In this document: positions 52,852 through 62,374 of the stretch, in pieces
Layout: every line of letters begins with the position of its first letter
Numbering within the stretch: the stretch's first letter is position 1
Assembly: GCF_018613875.1 (NCBI RefSeq)
Contig: NZ_JAGGPJ010000011.1
Span: 1-64,000 of the forward strand
Length of the DNA stretch: 64,000 bases
Direction: 5' to 3'
From: Arthrobacter sp. ISL-28
GTDB taxonomy: Bacteria; Actinomycetota; Actinomycetes; Actinomycetales; Micrococcaceae
The notes under the pieces: generated by a model
Seen by the model: the letters and a program-made list of their open reading frames with translations, nothing else
Databases searched by the model: none
Told to the model about the DNA's origin: nothing
Program-made: the position numbers and the translations under genes

Positions 52852-54465
52852 CTACTTTGCCGGATTGTGCGTTCCGATCGGCACCAGAGTGAGGTCAGGA
52901 TGGTTCTTCTCGATGCGGCGCAGGGCCCACACGTCGTTGAACAGGGCGAGGTACTCGCCGTCGGACCGCAGCAGCACCTCGGCCCCGGGCACGTTGGCCA
53001 GCGCCGGCATGGCATCCGCCGTCGAAATCCTGGCCATGGAATACGGAAGCCGTTCAAGGCGCATGGGCGCGCTGAAGTCGTGCGCCATGCGGTCCTCCAC
53101 GACTTCGAACTGCATGGGGCCGACGGCGGCGAGCACCGGTGCCTGGTCCCCGCGGACGTCGGAGCGCAGCACCTGGATGACGCCCTCGTGCTCGAGCTGC
53201 TCGATGCCGCGGCGGAACTGCTTGAACCGGCTGGGGTCCTTGGAGCGCGCCACCTGGAAGTGCTCGGGGGCGAAGAGCGGAATGGCGGGGAACTCCACCG
53301 GCTCCTCAAGGAAGAGGCTGTCCCCGACGCGCAGTGATGAGGCGTTGACCAGGCCCACGACGTCGCCGGGGAAGGCTTCGTCAATGACCTCACGTTCCCG
53401 GCCGAACACCTGCTGGGCGTACTTGGTGGCAAAGGACTTGCCGGTGCGTGTCTGCGTGACCACCATGCCGCGCTCAAACACGCCCGAGCAGACGCGGATG
53501 AAGGCAACATGGTCGCGGTGGGCCTTGTTCATGCCGGCCTGGACCTTGAAGACGAACCCGGCGAACGGCGACTCCACAGGGCGGGGCTGGCCATCCACAT
53601 CCGGACGCGGCGCAGCGGGCGGAGCGAAGTCCACCAGGGCGTCCAGAATCTCCTTGACGCCGTAGTTCAGGGCGGCGGAGCTGAACAGGATGGGCGTCGC
53701 CTTGCCGGCGTGGAAGCTCTCCACGTTGAACTCAAGGTTCGATTCGATGACAAGCCCGGCTTCGTCGACGGCGTCCGTCCAGTTGCCGCCCTGGCTCTCG
53801 GCAGCTTCCTCCGGAGTGAAGTATTCGGTGAGCGCGATGTTGGCACCCGCGTTGTTCCGCTGGAACCGGGCGAACCTGTCATTGCGCAGGTCCCACACGC
53901 CGCGGAAGTCACCGGAGATGCCCACGGCCCAGGTCAGCGGCATGGGCTGCAGACCGGTGCGCTCGGTGATCTCGTCCATGAGCGCCAGCGCGTCCAGGCC
54001 GGGGCGGTCCCACTTGTTGATGACCGTGATGATGGGCAGGTTCCGCTGCTTGCAGACTTCGAACAGCTTCATGGTCTGTGTTTCCAGGCCCTTGGCGGCA
54101 TCCACCAGCATCACTGCGCAGTCGACGGCGGCCAGCACGCGGTAGGTGTCTTCCGAGAAGTCCGCGTGCCCCGGGGTGTCCAGCAGGTTGATCACGGTGT
54201 CGCGGTAGGAAAACTGGAGCGCCGCGGAACTGATGGAGATGCCGCGGTCCTTTTCCATCTGCATCCAGTCGGACACCGTCTCCTTGCGGTTGGACTTGCC
54301 GCTGGACGCACCGGCCGTGCCGATCACCTTGGCATGCAGCGCCAGTGCCTCGGTCAGCGTGGATTTGCCGGCGTCCGGGTGGGAGATGACAGCGAAGGTC
54401 CGGCGCCGGGCGGCCTGCTTGTGAATCTCGTGGACTCGGGCGGGGCTGAGGACTTCTTGGGACAC
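52852..54465 (-). CDS. prfC: peptide chain release factor 3
   Basis: A 537-residue translational GTPase that recycles RF1/RF2 from terminated ribosomes. The G motifs are SHPDAGKSTL (G1), DRGISISSAAL (G2), DTPGHADFSEDTYR (G3) and NKWDRPG (G4), all near the N-terminus, followed by the RF3-specific domains. The GTG at 54465 is chosen because it precedes the conserved SQEVLSPARVHEIHKQAARRRTF start region; the longer frame to 54654 has no family match. SD is weak. Confidence 0.95.
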   Translation of the reverse strand: MSQEVLSPARVHEIHKQAARRRTFAVISHPDAGKSTLTEALALHAKVIGTAGASSGKSNRKETVSDWMQMEKDRGISISSAALQFSYRDTVINLLDTPGHADFSEDTYRVLAAVDCAVMLVDAAKGLETQTMKLFEVCKQRNLPIITVINKWDRPGLDALALMDEITERTGLQPMPLTWAVGISGDFRGVWDLRNDRFARFQRNNAGANIALTEYFTPEEAAESQGGNWTDAVDEAGLVIESNLEFNVESFHAGKATPILFSSAALNYGVKEILDALVDFAPPAAPRPDVDGQPRPVESPFAGFVFKVQAGMNKAHRDHVAFIRVCSGVFERGMVVTQTRTGKSFATKYAQQVFGREREVIDEAFPGDVVGLVNASSLRVGDSLFLEEPVEFPAIPLFAPEHFQVARSKDPSRFKQFRRGIEQLEHEGVIQVLRSDVRGDQAPVLAAVGPMQFEVVEDRMAHDFSAPMRLERLPYSMARISTADAMPALANVPGAEVLLRSDGEYLALFNDVWALRRIEKNHPDLTLVPIGTHNPAK

Positions 54466-54856
54466 GGTGCTACTTTCGCTGGGATCCGCGGAGGACCCTG
54501 GGTGTGGGAAGACTTTGTAACCCGGATTCCTGGAACCGTTCGTTGTGGCTGGACGGCGGAATCTGGACGGCGGGCGGCGGCAGGGCGCGCCAGCCAAGGG
54601 TTCAAGTTTATCGCAGCGGTGGAAGTCACGCCGAAAGTGGGCCAAAACGCCCACTCGCCGGCCGCCGTCGGACGCACTCCGGAAGCCGTCGCGGCAGGTC
54701 TCAAATGGGGCATTTTAAGGCTTATCCGTGCGGTTGCTGGGGTAATCTACGTCTAGGATGGTGCAAGCGGGAAACCGAGTACTTTTGATCCTGCCGGCGG
54801 ACTCCTGACAACCGGCATACCTGCAGGCCCGGCCTGCACCTTTGAAGGGAAAATCT
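54466..54856. other. divergent prfC/disA promoter region
   Basis: This 391-base stretch has no convincing gene. It must hold the prfC and disA promoters. TAATCT at about 54752-54757 is a possible disA -10, and the disA SD GAAGGGA lies at 54844-54850. No regulator site was recognised. Confidence 0.4.
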
Positions 54857-55933
54857 ATGGCCCGGAGCCCTGAAGATTCACTCAAGGCGACTCTGGGCAG
54901 GGTGGCCCCCGGAACCGCCCTCCGCGACGGCCTGGAACGCATTCTCCGTGGCCGGACAGGCGCCCTGATCGTCCTGGGTTCGGACCGGACCATCGAATCC
55001 ATCTGCTCCGGCGGCTTCGACATCGGCATCGACTTTTCGCCCACCCGGCTTCGGGAACTGGCAAAGATGGACGGCGCCATCATCTGCGACAAGGACGCCG
55101 GCAACATCCTCCGGGCTGCCGTGCAACTCGTGCCGGACTCGAGCATCGAGACTCAGGAATCCGGCACCCGCCACAGGACGGCCGAGCGGGTGGCCATCCA
55201 GACCGGTGTCCCGGTGATTTCGGTGAGCCAGTCCATGCAGATCATCGCCCTCTACGTGAACGGCCTGCGGCATGTGCTGGAGGGCTCGGAGAAGGTCCTG
55301 GCCCGCGCCAACCAGGCCCTCGCAACCCTGGAACGCTACCGGTCCCGACTCGACCAGGTCACCAGTTCGCTGTCCGCCCTGGAGATCGAGGCCATGGTCA
55401 CGGTCCGGGACGTGGCGGTGACCCTGCAGCGCCAGGAGATGGTGCGCCGCATCTCCGAGGAGATCTCCCAGTACGTCCTGGAACTCGGCGAAGACGGCAG
55501 GCTGCTGTCCCTCCAGCTGGACGAGCTCACCGTGGGCCGCGGCCCCGGCAGCGACATCATCATCCGCGACTACGCCGGCCCCAATGCCACTCCGGAGGAC
55601 ATCGACGGCGCAGTCAACGCGCTCCTCACGCTTGGCCCCACGGAGCTGATCGACCTCAGCAAGATCGCCGGAATCATTGGCTTTGCGGGCGGCGTGGAAA
55701 CGCTCGACGCCGTGGTCCAGCCCCGCGGATACCGCCTGCTGTCCGGGCTCAAGGCCGTTCCCAAGGCCGTGGCGGACCGGCTCGTGGACCACTTTGGCGG
55801 GCTGCAGCACCTGATGGCCGCCACCATCGACGACCTCATGACCGTGGACGGCATCGGCGACCAGCGCGCCCGCACGGTCCGCGAGGGCCTCAGCCGGATG
55901 GCCGAAGCCAGCCTGCTGGACCGGTTCCTCTAA
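54857..55933 (+). CDS. disA: DNA integrity scanning diadenylate cyclase
   Basis: A 358-residue enzyme that makes cyclic di-AMP from two ATP while scanning DNA. The DAC domain (1-145) holds the DGA motif (MDGAIICDKD) and the RHR motif (SGTRHRTAER). A helical spine of about 150-290 and a C-terminal HhH domain with VDGIGDQRARTVREGL complete the octameric enzyme architecture. ATG 54857 is preferred over 54842 because of the GAAGGGA SD. Confidence 0.96.
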   Translation: MARSPEDSLKATLGRVAPGTALRDGLERILRGRTGALIVLGSDRTIESICSGGFDIGIDFSPTRLRELAKMDGAIICDKDAGNILRAAVQLVPDSSIETQESGTRHRTAERVAIQTGVPVISVSQSMQIIALYVNGLRHVLEGSEKVLARANQALATLERYRSRLDQVTSSLSALEIEAMVTVRDVAVTLQRQEMVRRISEEISQYVLELGEDGRLLSLQLDELTVGRGPGSDIIIRDYAGPNATPEDIDGAVNALLTLGPTELIDLSKIAGIIGFAGGVETLDAVVQPRGYRLLSGLKAVPKAVADRLVDHFGGLQHLMAATIDDLMTVDGIGDQRARTVREGLSRMAEASLLDRFL

Positions 55934-55936
55934 CCC

Positions 55937-55998
55937 CATCGACTGCTCCATAGATGCCGTTTTGAGCGCCCATAAGGGCAGTTATGGAGCAATCGATG
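55937..55998. repeat. 62-base palindromic element, copy 2
   Basis: Same length and plan as 17579-17640, starting CATCGACTGCTCCATA and ending TATGGAGCAATCGATG. The two copies differ at 8 positions. One pair of differences is compensatory: the stem pair G-C of copy 1 (CCGTA/TACGG) is A-T here (CCATA/TATGG). It lies between convergent disA and the hypothetical gene. Confidence 0.8.
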
Positions 55999-56009
55999 GT
56001 ACTTGGGGG

Positions 56010-56708
56010 TCAGCTTAGCTGGAAGACGGCCGGCGGGCTCACCTTGGGGCCGAGCTTGGCGATGAACACGTAGTATCCGGCGCCGGCAGCGTCCCTGACC
56101 TCCTCACAGCCCTGCACGGAGCGGTTCCGCGGCCAGGGGAAGTTCGCTGTTTCGCTCTTGCCCGGCGCGATCGTCTTGACCAGATCGTCGCCGGAAGCCT
56201 GGCAGTCCTTGGACGAGAAAATCCGGTCCGAACCGCTGGTGACAAGGAACTCCATCTGTGACGTGCCGATATTTACCTTGCACGGCAGCTTCCCTCCGTT
56301 GGAGACCTTCAGGGTGAGCAGCGGCTTTTCCTCCGGGGCGTAGGACGTCTTGTTCGTGCCGGCGGTGACTGTCACGAGTTTCTGGTCGCACGTGGGCGAG
56401 GCCGATGGCGTGGCGGACGGGCTCACGGAAGGCGCGGCCGCCGTCTGGCCGCCGCTGGGCTGAGGTGTCCCGCCCCCTGTGGAGGACGTCTGCTGCGTCT
56501 TGTCAGCCAAGGTCCCGGACACCGTGGCAACGCCGCCGGCCGTCAGGCCCACCACGAGCAGCAGCGCTCCCCCGGCGAACAGCCGACGGCGGCGGTAGAC
56601 GGCCGGGCTTGGCTTGCGGGCCGCCCGCGTCGCCGGATTGGCAGCGCCTCGTCCTGAACTCCTGCCCGCCGCCTTGCTTGCCGATGTTTTTCCTGCCGAT
56701 GTCTTCAC
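56010..56708 (-). CDS. membrane-anchored protein of unknown function
   Basis: A 232-residue protein with a Lys/Arg/Ala-rich cytoplasmic start, one transmembrane helix at about 42-64 (LFAGGALLLVVGLTAGGVATV), a Ser/Thr/Pro-rich stalk to about 110 and an extracytoplasmic beta-rich domain with four cysteines (in SPTCDQK, LPCKV, KDCQA and QGCEE), possibly two disulfides. I do not recognise the family beyond similarity in plan to actinobacterial DUF4232-like domains. The GTG at 56708 follows GGGGACGAAGAAG. Confidence 0.65.
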   Translation of the reverse strand: MKTSAGKTSASKAAGRSSGRGAANPATRAARKPSPAVYRRRRLFAGGALLLVVGLTAGGVATVSGTLADKTQQTSSTGGGTPQPSGGQTAAAPSVSPSATPSASPTCDQKLVTVTAGTNKTSYAPEEKPLLTLKVSNGGKLPCKVNIGTSQMEFLVTSGSDRIFSSKDCQASGDDLVKTIAPGKSETANFPWPRNRSVQGCEEVRDAAGAGYYVFIAKLGPKVSPPAVFQLS

Positions 56709-56983
56709 TGCTTCTTCGTCCCCATTGTTTCTACTGATGCTGCTGTGGGCGTTGATTCTGCGCGACCGCCCGTCGCCCGGACGGGCGTTCCTGAACACCC
56801 GGATTGCCCCACCTGCCCGTGTTTCTAGGCTAGAGAATGCCGGGGTTTCCGGTGCCCCACCACGCCGGGAACCGGAAACAACCATGCCCAATTCGTTGCG
56901 CAATTTCCCGTGACAACTGTCAGCACCCTTACTAAAATTGAATTCCGGTTACCACTTACCGGGACGAGTAGGAATGAGGACCA

Positions 56984-57433
56984 ATGATGGTAAATCATGT
57001 GTCTGGCGGTCACCTAGAACGCGTCCTGCTGCCGCTGACTTTTGGAAAGCATGAGAGCCACGGAACGAAGTTCACAGTCCTCGCCGTGGAGGTCTGGAAC
57101 ACCGGTATCGTGGTCAACCTGCACTTGGCATCATCCAACGGAACCGAAACTCATACCCCGGAGATCATCGTCCAGGATCACTTCGGCACCGAGTACGTGC
57201 TGGACCAGGTTGCGACGGTTGGCTCCAGGCAGCTGCAGTACTTTGCGCCCTCCATTCCCGAGGGAACCCGAAGCCTGACCATACGATCCGTGGATCCGGA
57301 AGGTGACAGCTTCGTGGTTACCCTGGCCGTGCCGCCTGCGAACATGCGGGGCGGAGAGACCATCCACGGCCATGTCAAACGGCTGCACCCGCGTGTGGGA
57401 ACCAGCCCTGACGTGGACCGCGAGGCCAGCTGA
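56984..57433 (+). CDS. conserved hypothetical beta-rich protein
   Basis: A 149-residue soluble protein with alternating short strands (KFTVLAVEVWNTGIVVNLHLA, SLTIRSVDPEGDSFVVTLAV) suggesting an Ig- or jelly-roll-like fold. No catalytic motif or signal peptide. Two ATGs (56984, 56987) follow GAGG. Function unknown. The 275-base gap before it contains only a hairpin CGCCCGTC/GACGGGCG at 56767-56787. Confidence 0.65.
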   Translation: MMVNHVSGGHLERVLLPLTFGKHESHGTKFTVLAVEVWNTGIVVNLHLASSNGTETHTPEIIVQDHFGTEYVLDQVATVGSRQLQYFAPSIPEGTRSLTIRSVDPEGDSFVVTLAVPPANMRGGETIHGHVKRLHPRVGTSPDVDREAS

Positions 57434-57468
57434 GGGCACCAGCCTTCAGACCACGTCAGGGGGTAACC

Positions 57469-57746
57469 ATGGCATCAGAATCGCATGCCACCACGGATCA
57501 TGACGATATCCGCAAGTGGGTCGAGGAAAACGACGGGAAGCCTGCCAGCGTAAAAGGCACCGACAAGGGCGATGCCGCCGGAGTCCTGAGGATCGATTTC
57601 CCCGGGGCGCCGGTGAGGAAAGCCTCGAGCACATCAGCTGGGACGACTGGTTCGAGAAGTTCGAGGCGAACAAACTCGCATTCCTGTATCAGGAGCGCAA
57701 GAGCAGCGGCGAGGGCAGCACGTTCTTCAAGCTGGTTTCCAGGTAG
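57469..57746 (+). pseudogene. small acidic hypothetical gene with a single-base frameshift
   Basis: Two frames join into one about 92-residue protein: the first gives HATTDHDDIRKWVEENDGKP up to RIDFPG, the second continues GAGEESLEHISWDDWFEKF and FLYQERKSSGEGSTFFKLVSR to a stop at 57746. They meet at the G-run 57604-57607; one extra G would restore a single frame. The joined sequence looks like an intact conserved small protein seen in Arthrobacter relatives, so a sequencing indel is as likely as true decay. Function unknown. Confidence 0.7.
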
Positions 57747-57826
57747 CGCGGGTTCTTGGGGCGGCGTTCGGTTCCGCGGCGGGTTAAACCGGCCGTGAAA
57801 TTGGAAGCGCCCTGAGACCGACTAGT

Positions 57827-58827
57827 ATGTTGGCATCAAAACCACAACTGATGACCCCGCCGCGCCCCTATCCACCCGCCCGGAAATTACCCGCCGGGAG
57901 CTGGCAGAGATCCACGGGTCCCTGGGTGACTGGTTTGCCGCTGAAGCCCGCGACTTGCCGTGGCGTTCCCCGGAGTGCTCGCCCTGGGGCGTCTTGGTCA
58001 GCGAAATCATGCTTCAGCAGACCCCGGTGGTGCGGGTTCTGCCGGTCTGGGAGGAATGGCTCCGGCGCTGGCCCGAACCCGCCGATCTCGCCCGTGAACC
58101 AGCCGGGGAAGCGGTCCGCTCCTGGGGCCGCCTCGGCTACCCGCGCCGCGCACTCCGGCTTCACGCCGCCGCCGTTGCCATCGGGCAGGACCACGGCGGC
58201 CAGGTACCTGCGGACTATGTGAAGCTGCTCGGCCTGCCGGGAGTGGGCAGTTACACGGCGGCCGCGGTCGCTGCCTTTGCCTTCGGCCGGCGTGAGACCG
58301 TGGTGGACACCAACATCCGGCGCGTCCACGCGCGCCTCTTCCTCGGGGCGGCACTGCCGTCGCAGGCCCTGACGGCATCGGAAATGCGGCTTGCCGCCCA
58401 ACTGCTGCCGGACGACGCCGGCACTTCCGTCCGCTGGAACGCTTCGGTCATGGAACTGGGCGCCTTGGTCTGCACGGCTCGGGCGCCCAAGTGCTCGGTG
58501 TGCCCGGTGCGCGGGAGCTGCGCCTGGCTGGCGGCCGGTGAGCCGCCGCCGTCGTACACCCCCAAAGGCCAGGCTTGGCACGGCACAGACCGGCAGGTCC
58601 GCGGAGCCGTGCTGGCCGTGCTTCGGCTCGCCGAGCGGCCGGTGCCTGCCGAAATGTTCCAGCAGGCGCCCGCGGACCTCGGCTTCGCCGCATCCGGGAT
58701 CGGCGTTCCGCTCGCCGCCCTGCACCGGCTGAATTCGGCACCGGAACAGCTCGAACGCGCCCTCGCCGGGCTGCTGGAGGATGGACTCGCCGAGCTGCAC
58801 CAGGGCGGCTACCAGCTGCCGGCGTAG
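57827..58827 (+). CDS. mutY: A/G-specific adenine glycosylase, apparent frameshift near the start
   Basis: MutY removes adenine mispaired with 8-oxoguanine. The core has LPWRSPECSPWGVLVSEIMLQQTPV with the conserved catalytic glutamate, the HhH LGLPGVGSYTAAAVAAFAFG, the catalytic Asp in VVDTNIRRVHAR, and the iron-sulfur ligands C-x6-C-x2-C-x5-C in CTARAPKCSVCPVRGSC. The core frame has no ATG, GTG or TTG before 57955, which would cut off LGDWFAAEARD. An ATG at 57827 lies one frame away; one added A in the run 57838-57841 would join them (MLASKTTTDDPAA) and give about 333 residues. A base missing from the assembly is the simplest reading. Confidence 0.85.
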
Positions 58828-58965
58828 CGAACCGAAACACACCCGTTCTACTGAGTCGGGGCTTGATCTCGAATTGGCAGTCGTTCTTGTGTCAGGGGTA
58901 ACGATGTCTGCACCAGTTTCCGCCAACGGGTTCGCACACCATTGAGCCGGATCTACCCTGAACTT

Positions 58966-59646
58966 ATGGGCAGGACAAAGGTACTTTTGGCCACATTTGC
59001 GACGACGGTGCTTGTCTCCGGATGCCATGTGTTCGAGATGGCGTGCCCGGCAATCGCCCAGGCGTCAGGCGTGTCGGTGACGGTGGCGGCCAGCTACGCC
59101 CCGGCAGTGAAGGCCCTCCACCTCAAGGCATGCCAGGACGGAGTGTGCAGGGAAGGCGACCTGGAGCTGGTGCCGGGCAGCATTTCCGTGGACCAGGGCT
59201 GTGAGCCCTACATTCCGGAGCCCGGCATTCCGAAGTCCGGCGTTGCGGAGCCCGGCATTCCAGGGCAAGGCGTTCCAGGGCAAGGCGCTCCAAAGACCGG
59301 CGTTCCAGGGCAAAGCGCTCCAGAGCCCGCCGTCCCGGAGCCCTATGTTCCGGAGCCCGGCGTTCCAGTGCCCCCTGTTCCGGACCCCGGCGGGCCCGGA
59401 CCCGACCGCGTCTGCTCAGCCACGGCATCACCGGACGGGACCAAGCGGGGAATGCTCATGCTGGATACCCTGACGGAGTCGCCGATGGACATTACGGCCA
59501 CGGGAACCTCCATAGACGGAAGCCCTCTGCCCGTGCGGACGCTGCGCTTCACTCCGAGGGGCGACTACCCGTTCGGCGAGGCATGCGGGCGGTTTGTCTC
59601 CGCTTCCGTCGTGCTGGATGAGGCCGGACTCCGTCACGACCGCTAG
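58966..59646 (+). CDS. lipoprotein with proline-rich pentapeptide repeats
   Basis: A 226-residue putative lipoprotein; the signal ends in VLVSGC near residue 20. Residues about 82-146 are a proline-rich repeat of five-residue units such as EPGIP, GQGVP, GQSAP and EPYVP. The C-terminal part has two cysteines (RVCSA, GEACGR) and beta-type sequence. ATG 58966 is chosen because it gives the lipoprotein signal. Family not recognised; the repeat probably acts as a wall-spanning stalk. Confidence 0.65.
   Translation: MGRTKVLLATFATTVLVSGCHVFEMACPAIAQASGVSVTVAASYAPAVKALHLKACQDGVCREGDLELVPGSISVDQGCEPYIPEPGIPKSGVAEPGIPGQGVPGQGAPKTGVPGQSAPEPAVPEPYVPEPGVPVPPVPDPGGPGPDRVCSATASPDGTKRGMLMLDTLTESPMDITATGTSIDGSPLPVRTLRFTPRGDYPFGEACGRFVSASVVLDEAGLRHDR
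59208..59405 (+). repeat. degenerate 15-base coding repeats
   Basis: About thirteen 15-base units of the type CCGGAGCCCGGCRTT or CCAGGGCAAGGCGTT encode the Pro-rich pentapeptides of the lipoprotein. Slippage should make the copy number variable between strains. Confidence 0.7.
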
Positions 59647-59738
59647 GCCGTTTGGCCGTCACGCGCGCCAGGCGCCCGGGCGCCATGCCGCCAAGCTTGC
59701 GAGGCCGCCAGGATGCCGGGGCATGCAGGGCCTGGCCG

Positions 59739-60485
59739 TCAGGGTTCCCCAAAGCCCGCCCTGACCAGACCGCCCACGTATTCGACTGCGCGCTCGGCAT
59801 CCGGACCGGACGCCTCGACATGCAGAACCGTGCCCCTGCCTGCCCCAAGGGTCATAAGACCGGTCATCGAGGCCCCGTCCACTCCGTTCACAGTGACCTC
59901 AACGTCCATCCCGGACAAGCCGCCGGCGATCTTGGCCGCGGGCCTGGCGTGCATGCCCGCGAGGTTCACGAGCTCAAAGTCGCCCGTCGCGTCCGGGCGT
60001 GTCCGTCCGTCCGCTGCAACGGCATCAGCAGAGGCGGCCACGGCCCGGGAAGGCGCACCGGCTGGGGCACGAGCGCCTTCCGGGAGATGCGCTTCGTCCT
60101 GGGGCCGTGAATACCCCTGGATCGCCTCGGCCGCCCGTCTGACAGCACGCAGATTGGCGCCGCCCTGGGCTGCCACCGCCGCCGCCACAAGGCCCTCCAC
60201 GATGGGCGCGTCGGCGAGGAGCACATCCGCCGGTTCGCCGGCAAATTCCAGGGCGGACTCGGCGGTCATGACGGCGGAACCCAGATCGGTAAGCACCAGT
60301 ACGCCGTCGCCGCCTGTTGTCTGCTCCAGGGCGGCCATCACCTTCTCAAGGCTGGTGCCGATCCTGCCGTCGGAGGTTCCCCCGGCCGACACCATCATCA
60401 CATCCGGTGCCACTTGCGCGGCCAGTTCCACGGCGCCGTCGGCAATCTTGTCGCTATGGGAAACCACCACGATCCGCACCGTCAT
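59739..60485 (-). CDS. dhaM: dihydroxyacetone kinase phosphotransfer subunit DhaM (EIIA-HPr)
   Basis: A 248-residue PTS-type phosphoryl donor that rephosphorylates the ADP bound to DhaL. Residues 1-125 form the EIIA-Man-like domain with active-site H10 in VVVSHSDKIADG; after an Ala-rich linker, residues about 165-245 form an HPr-like domain with histidine in LAGMHARPAAKI. The third, EI-like domain of E. coli DhaM is absent. Its ATG overlaps the dhaL stop (ATGA). Confidence 0.9.
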   Translation of the reverse strand: MTVRIVVVSHSDKIADGAVELAAQVAPDVMMVSAGGTSDGRIGTSLEKVMAALEQTTGGDGVLVLTDLGSAVMTAESALEFAGEPADVLLADAPIVEGLVAAAVAAQGGANLRAVRRAAEAIQGYSRPQDEAHLPEGARAPAGAPSRAVAASADAVAADGRTRPDATGDFELVNLAGMHARPAAKIAGGLSGMDVEVTVNGVDGASMTGLMTLGAGRGTVLHVEASGPDAERAVEYVGGLVRAGFGEP

Positions 60486-61114
60486 GCGGCGGCTCCCGCC
60501 GCAGCGCGAAGGATCAGTGCGCTGGAGGCCGCACCGGGATCACGGTGCCCGGCACTTCTCTCGCCGAGGTAGCTTGCGCGCCCCTTCCGGGCCACGAGGG
60601 GATCGGTGGCTATGGCTCCGGCCTCGGCTGCCTCTGCTGCAGCGATCAGCACAGCCAGTGTGTCGCCGTCGGCTGCCGCCGCCGTGGCTGCCTCGACGGC
60701 CGGTGTCCACGCATCCACCATGGTCTTGTCGCCGGACTCGGCTTTGCCCCGGGCCACTATGCCGTCCCGCGCAGCTCCGAGCGCCGCTGCCAGCGCCGGG
60801 GCGTCGATATACGCGGCATCACCAAGGGCCGTTGCCGCCCGCAGGAACGCCGTGCCGTAGAGCGGGCCGGCGGCACCGCCCACCTTTGACATCAGTGCCA
60901 TGGCTGTCAGCTTGAGGGCAGCCCCGGGGGTCTCGGGCGGCGCCTCAGCCAGTTTGTCCAGCACGGCCTGGAAGCCGCGGTCCATGTTCTCGCCGTGATC
61001 GGAGTCGCCAATGGCCCTGTCCAGTTCGATGAGCTCGACACGGTGCTCGGCCATGGCCTGCGCTGACAGAGTCAGCCATTTGACGGCCCAGGTAACGTCC
61101 AATGCCACCGTCAC
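60482..61114 (-). CDS. dhaL: dihydroxyacetone kinase ADP-binding subunit DhaL
   Basis: A 210-residue helical-barrel protein holding ADP as a phosphoryl cofactor. The nucleotide-metal motif is [15 protein letters not shown] with the three conserved aspartates region, and [12 protein letters not shown] is the second family motif. The GTG at 61114 overlaps the dhaK stop (GTGA) and gives [10 protein letters not shown] as the start; the longer frame to 61156 is unlikely. Confidence 0.92.
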   Translation of the reverse strand: MTVALDVTWAVKWLTLSAQAMAEHRVELIELDRAIGDSDHGENMDRGFQAVLDKLAEAPPETPGAALKLTAMALMSKVGGAAGPLYGTAFLRAATALGDAAYIDAPALAAALGAARDGIVARGKAESGDKTMVDAWTPAVEAATAAAADGDTLAVLIAAAEAAEAGAIATDPLVARKGRASYLGERSAGHRDPGAASSALILRAAAGAAA

Positions 61115-62151
61115 ACCCCCCATCGCAGGGCAGGCGTGTGCACAGGCGCATCCCACAGTGCCGTGAGTTCGTCGTCAAGCCGCAGCACGGAGATGGAGCA
61201 GCCCTGCATTTCGAGGGACGTGATGTAGTTGCCCACGAGCGAGCGTTCCACCAGGGCACCCCGTTCGGCGAGGACCTGGGCGGCGCGGCGGTACACAATG
61301 TAGAGCTCGCTCAGCGGCGTGCCGCCCATGCCGTTGACGAACAGGAGGACTTTATCTCTGGAGGCGAGGCCGAGGTCTCCCAGTACCGGCTCCAATAAGC
61401 GATCGGTAATGGCGTCCGCAGCTTCCATGGGAAGCCGGTGGCGGCCCGGCTCACCGTGGATGCCGATGCCGATCTCGATTTCATTGTCTGCAAGGTCGAA
61501 GCTCGGCGAGCCCGAGTGCGGAACGGTGCACGCCGAGAGCGCCACGCCCATGGTCCGGACATTCTGGTTCACGCGGTCCCCGATGGCGGTGACGGCATCG
61601 AGGTCATCACCACGCTCGGCCGCGGCTCCGGCAATCTTCTCGACCAGCACCGTTCCGCCCACTCCCCTTCGGCCGGCAGTATAGAGGGAATCCTCCACCG
61701 CGACGTCGTCATTGACCAGCACCGTGCGGACCTCCACCCCTTCCGCCTGGGCCATCTCGGCCGCGGTCTCGAAGTTCAGGACGTCGCCGGTGTAGTTCTT
61801 GACGATATGGACTACCCCGGCGCCGGAACTTACGGCGAGGGTGGCCGGAATGATCTGGTCCGGCGTGGGTGAGGTGAAGACGGCACCGGGCACCGCGGCG
61901 TCGAGCATGCCGAGGCCAACAAAACCTGAGTGGAGCGGTTCGTGCCCGCTGCCCCCGCCGGAAACAAGACCGACTTTGCCCACCACGGGAGCATCCCGGC
62001 GGGCCACATACTTGGGCTCTGCGTTGACGCGCACGAGGTCGGCATGGGCAAGCCCAAATCCTTCCACTGACTCGTCCACCACAGCGCGGGGGTCATTGAT
62101 GAGCTTTTTCACGGCCGGGCTCCTGGGCTCTGGTTGCTTCGTCACTGACAT
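61111..62151 (-). CDS. dhaK: dihydroxyacetone kinase substrate-binding subunit DhaK
   Basis: A 346-residue subunit that binds dihydroxyacetone covalently through a histidine. The loop [17 protein letters not shown] is the family hallmark and the substrate histidine is in [11 protein letters not shown]. It leads the operon dhaK-dhaL-dhaM, whose members overlap by 4 bases each, so they are made in fixed ratio. The pathway enters glycolysis at dihydroxyacetone phosphate. The SD is poor. Confidence 0.95.
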   Translation of the reverse strand: MSVTKQPEPRSPAVKKLINDPRAVVDESVEGFGLAHADLVRVNAEPKYVARRDAPVVGKVGLVSGGGSGHEPLHSGFVGLGMLDAAVPGAVFTSPTPDQIIPATLAVSSGAGVVHIVKNYTGDVLNFETAAEMAQAEGVEVRTVLVNDDVAVEDSLYTAGRRGVGGTVLVEKIAGAAAERGDDLDAVTAIGDRVNQNVRTMGVALSACTVPHSGSPSFDLADNEIEIGIGIHGEPGRHRLPMEAADAITDRLLEPVLGDLGLASRDKVLLFVNGMGGTPLSELYIVYRRAAQVLAERGALVERSLVGNYITSLEMQGCSISVLRLDDELTALWDAPVHTPALRWGV

Positions 62152-62249
62152 CGGTCAGGATGTGCTTTTGACCCTACTACCGGCATCCGCCCTTCGGTAG
62201 CTCCGGCTGCCGCGTGTGCCCAAACCCGGCGCGGCCATGCCGCAGGGAG

Positions 62250-62290
62250 CGCCGGAAGGGACAGCCCCCAAATGCCAGTCCCTTCCGGCG
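62250..62290. terminator. hairpin between the GNAT gene and dhaK
   Basis: CGCCGGAAGGGAC pairs perfectly with GTCCCTTCCGGCG around a 15-base loop. It lies 85 bases downstream of the minus-strand GNAT gene and 99 bases upstream of dhaK, so it probably ends the GNAT transcript. Confidence 0.65.
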
Positions 62291-62374
62291 TTCCGAAAGT
62301 TTATCCAGCAAATGTACAAAAAGGAAGGGGTGACTGGATATCCGGACACGCAGTCCGGGAGTCAGCGAAGGATC

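Noticed and set aside
57955..58827. mutY starting at TTG 57955
   Set aside because: This start would remove the conserved LGDWFAAEARD segment and has no SD.
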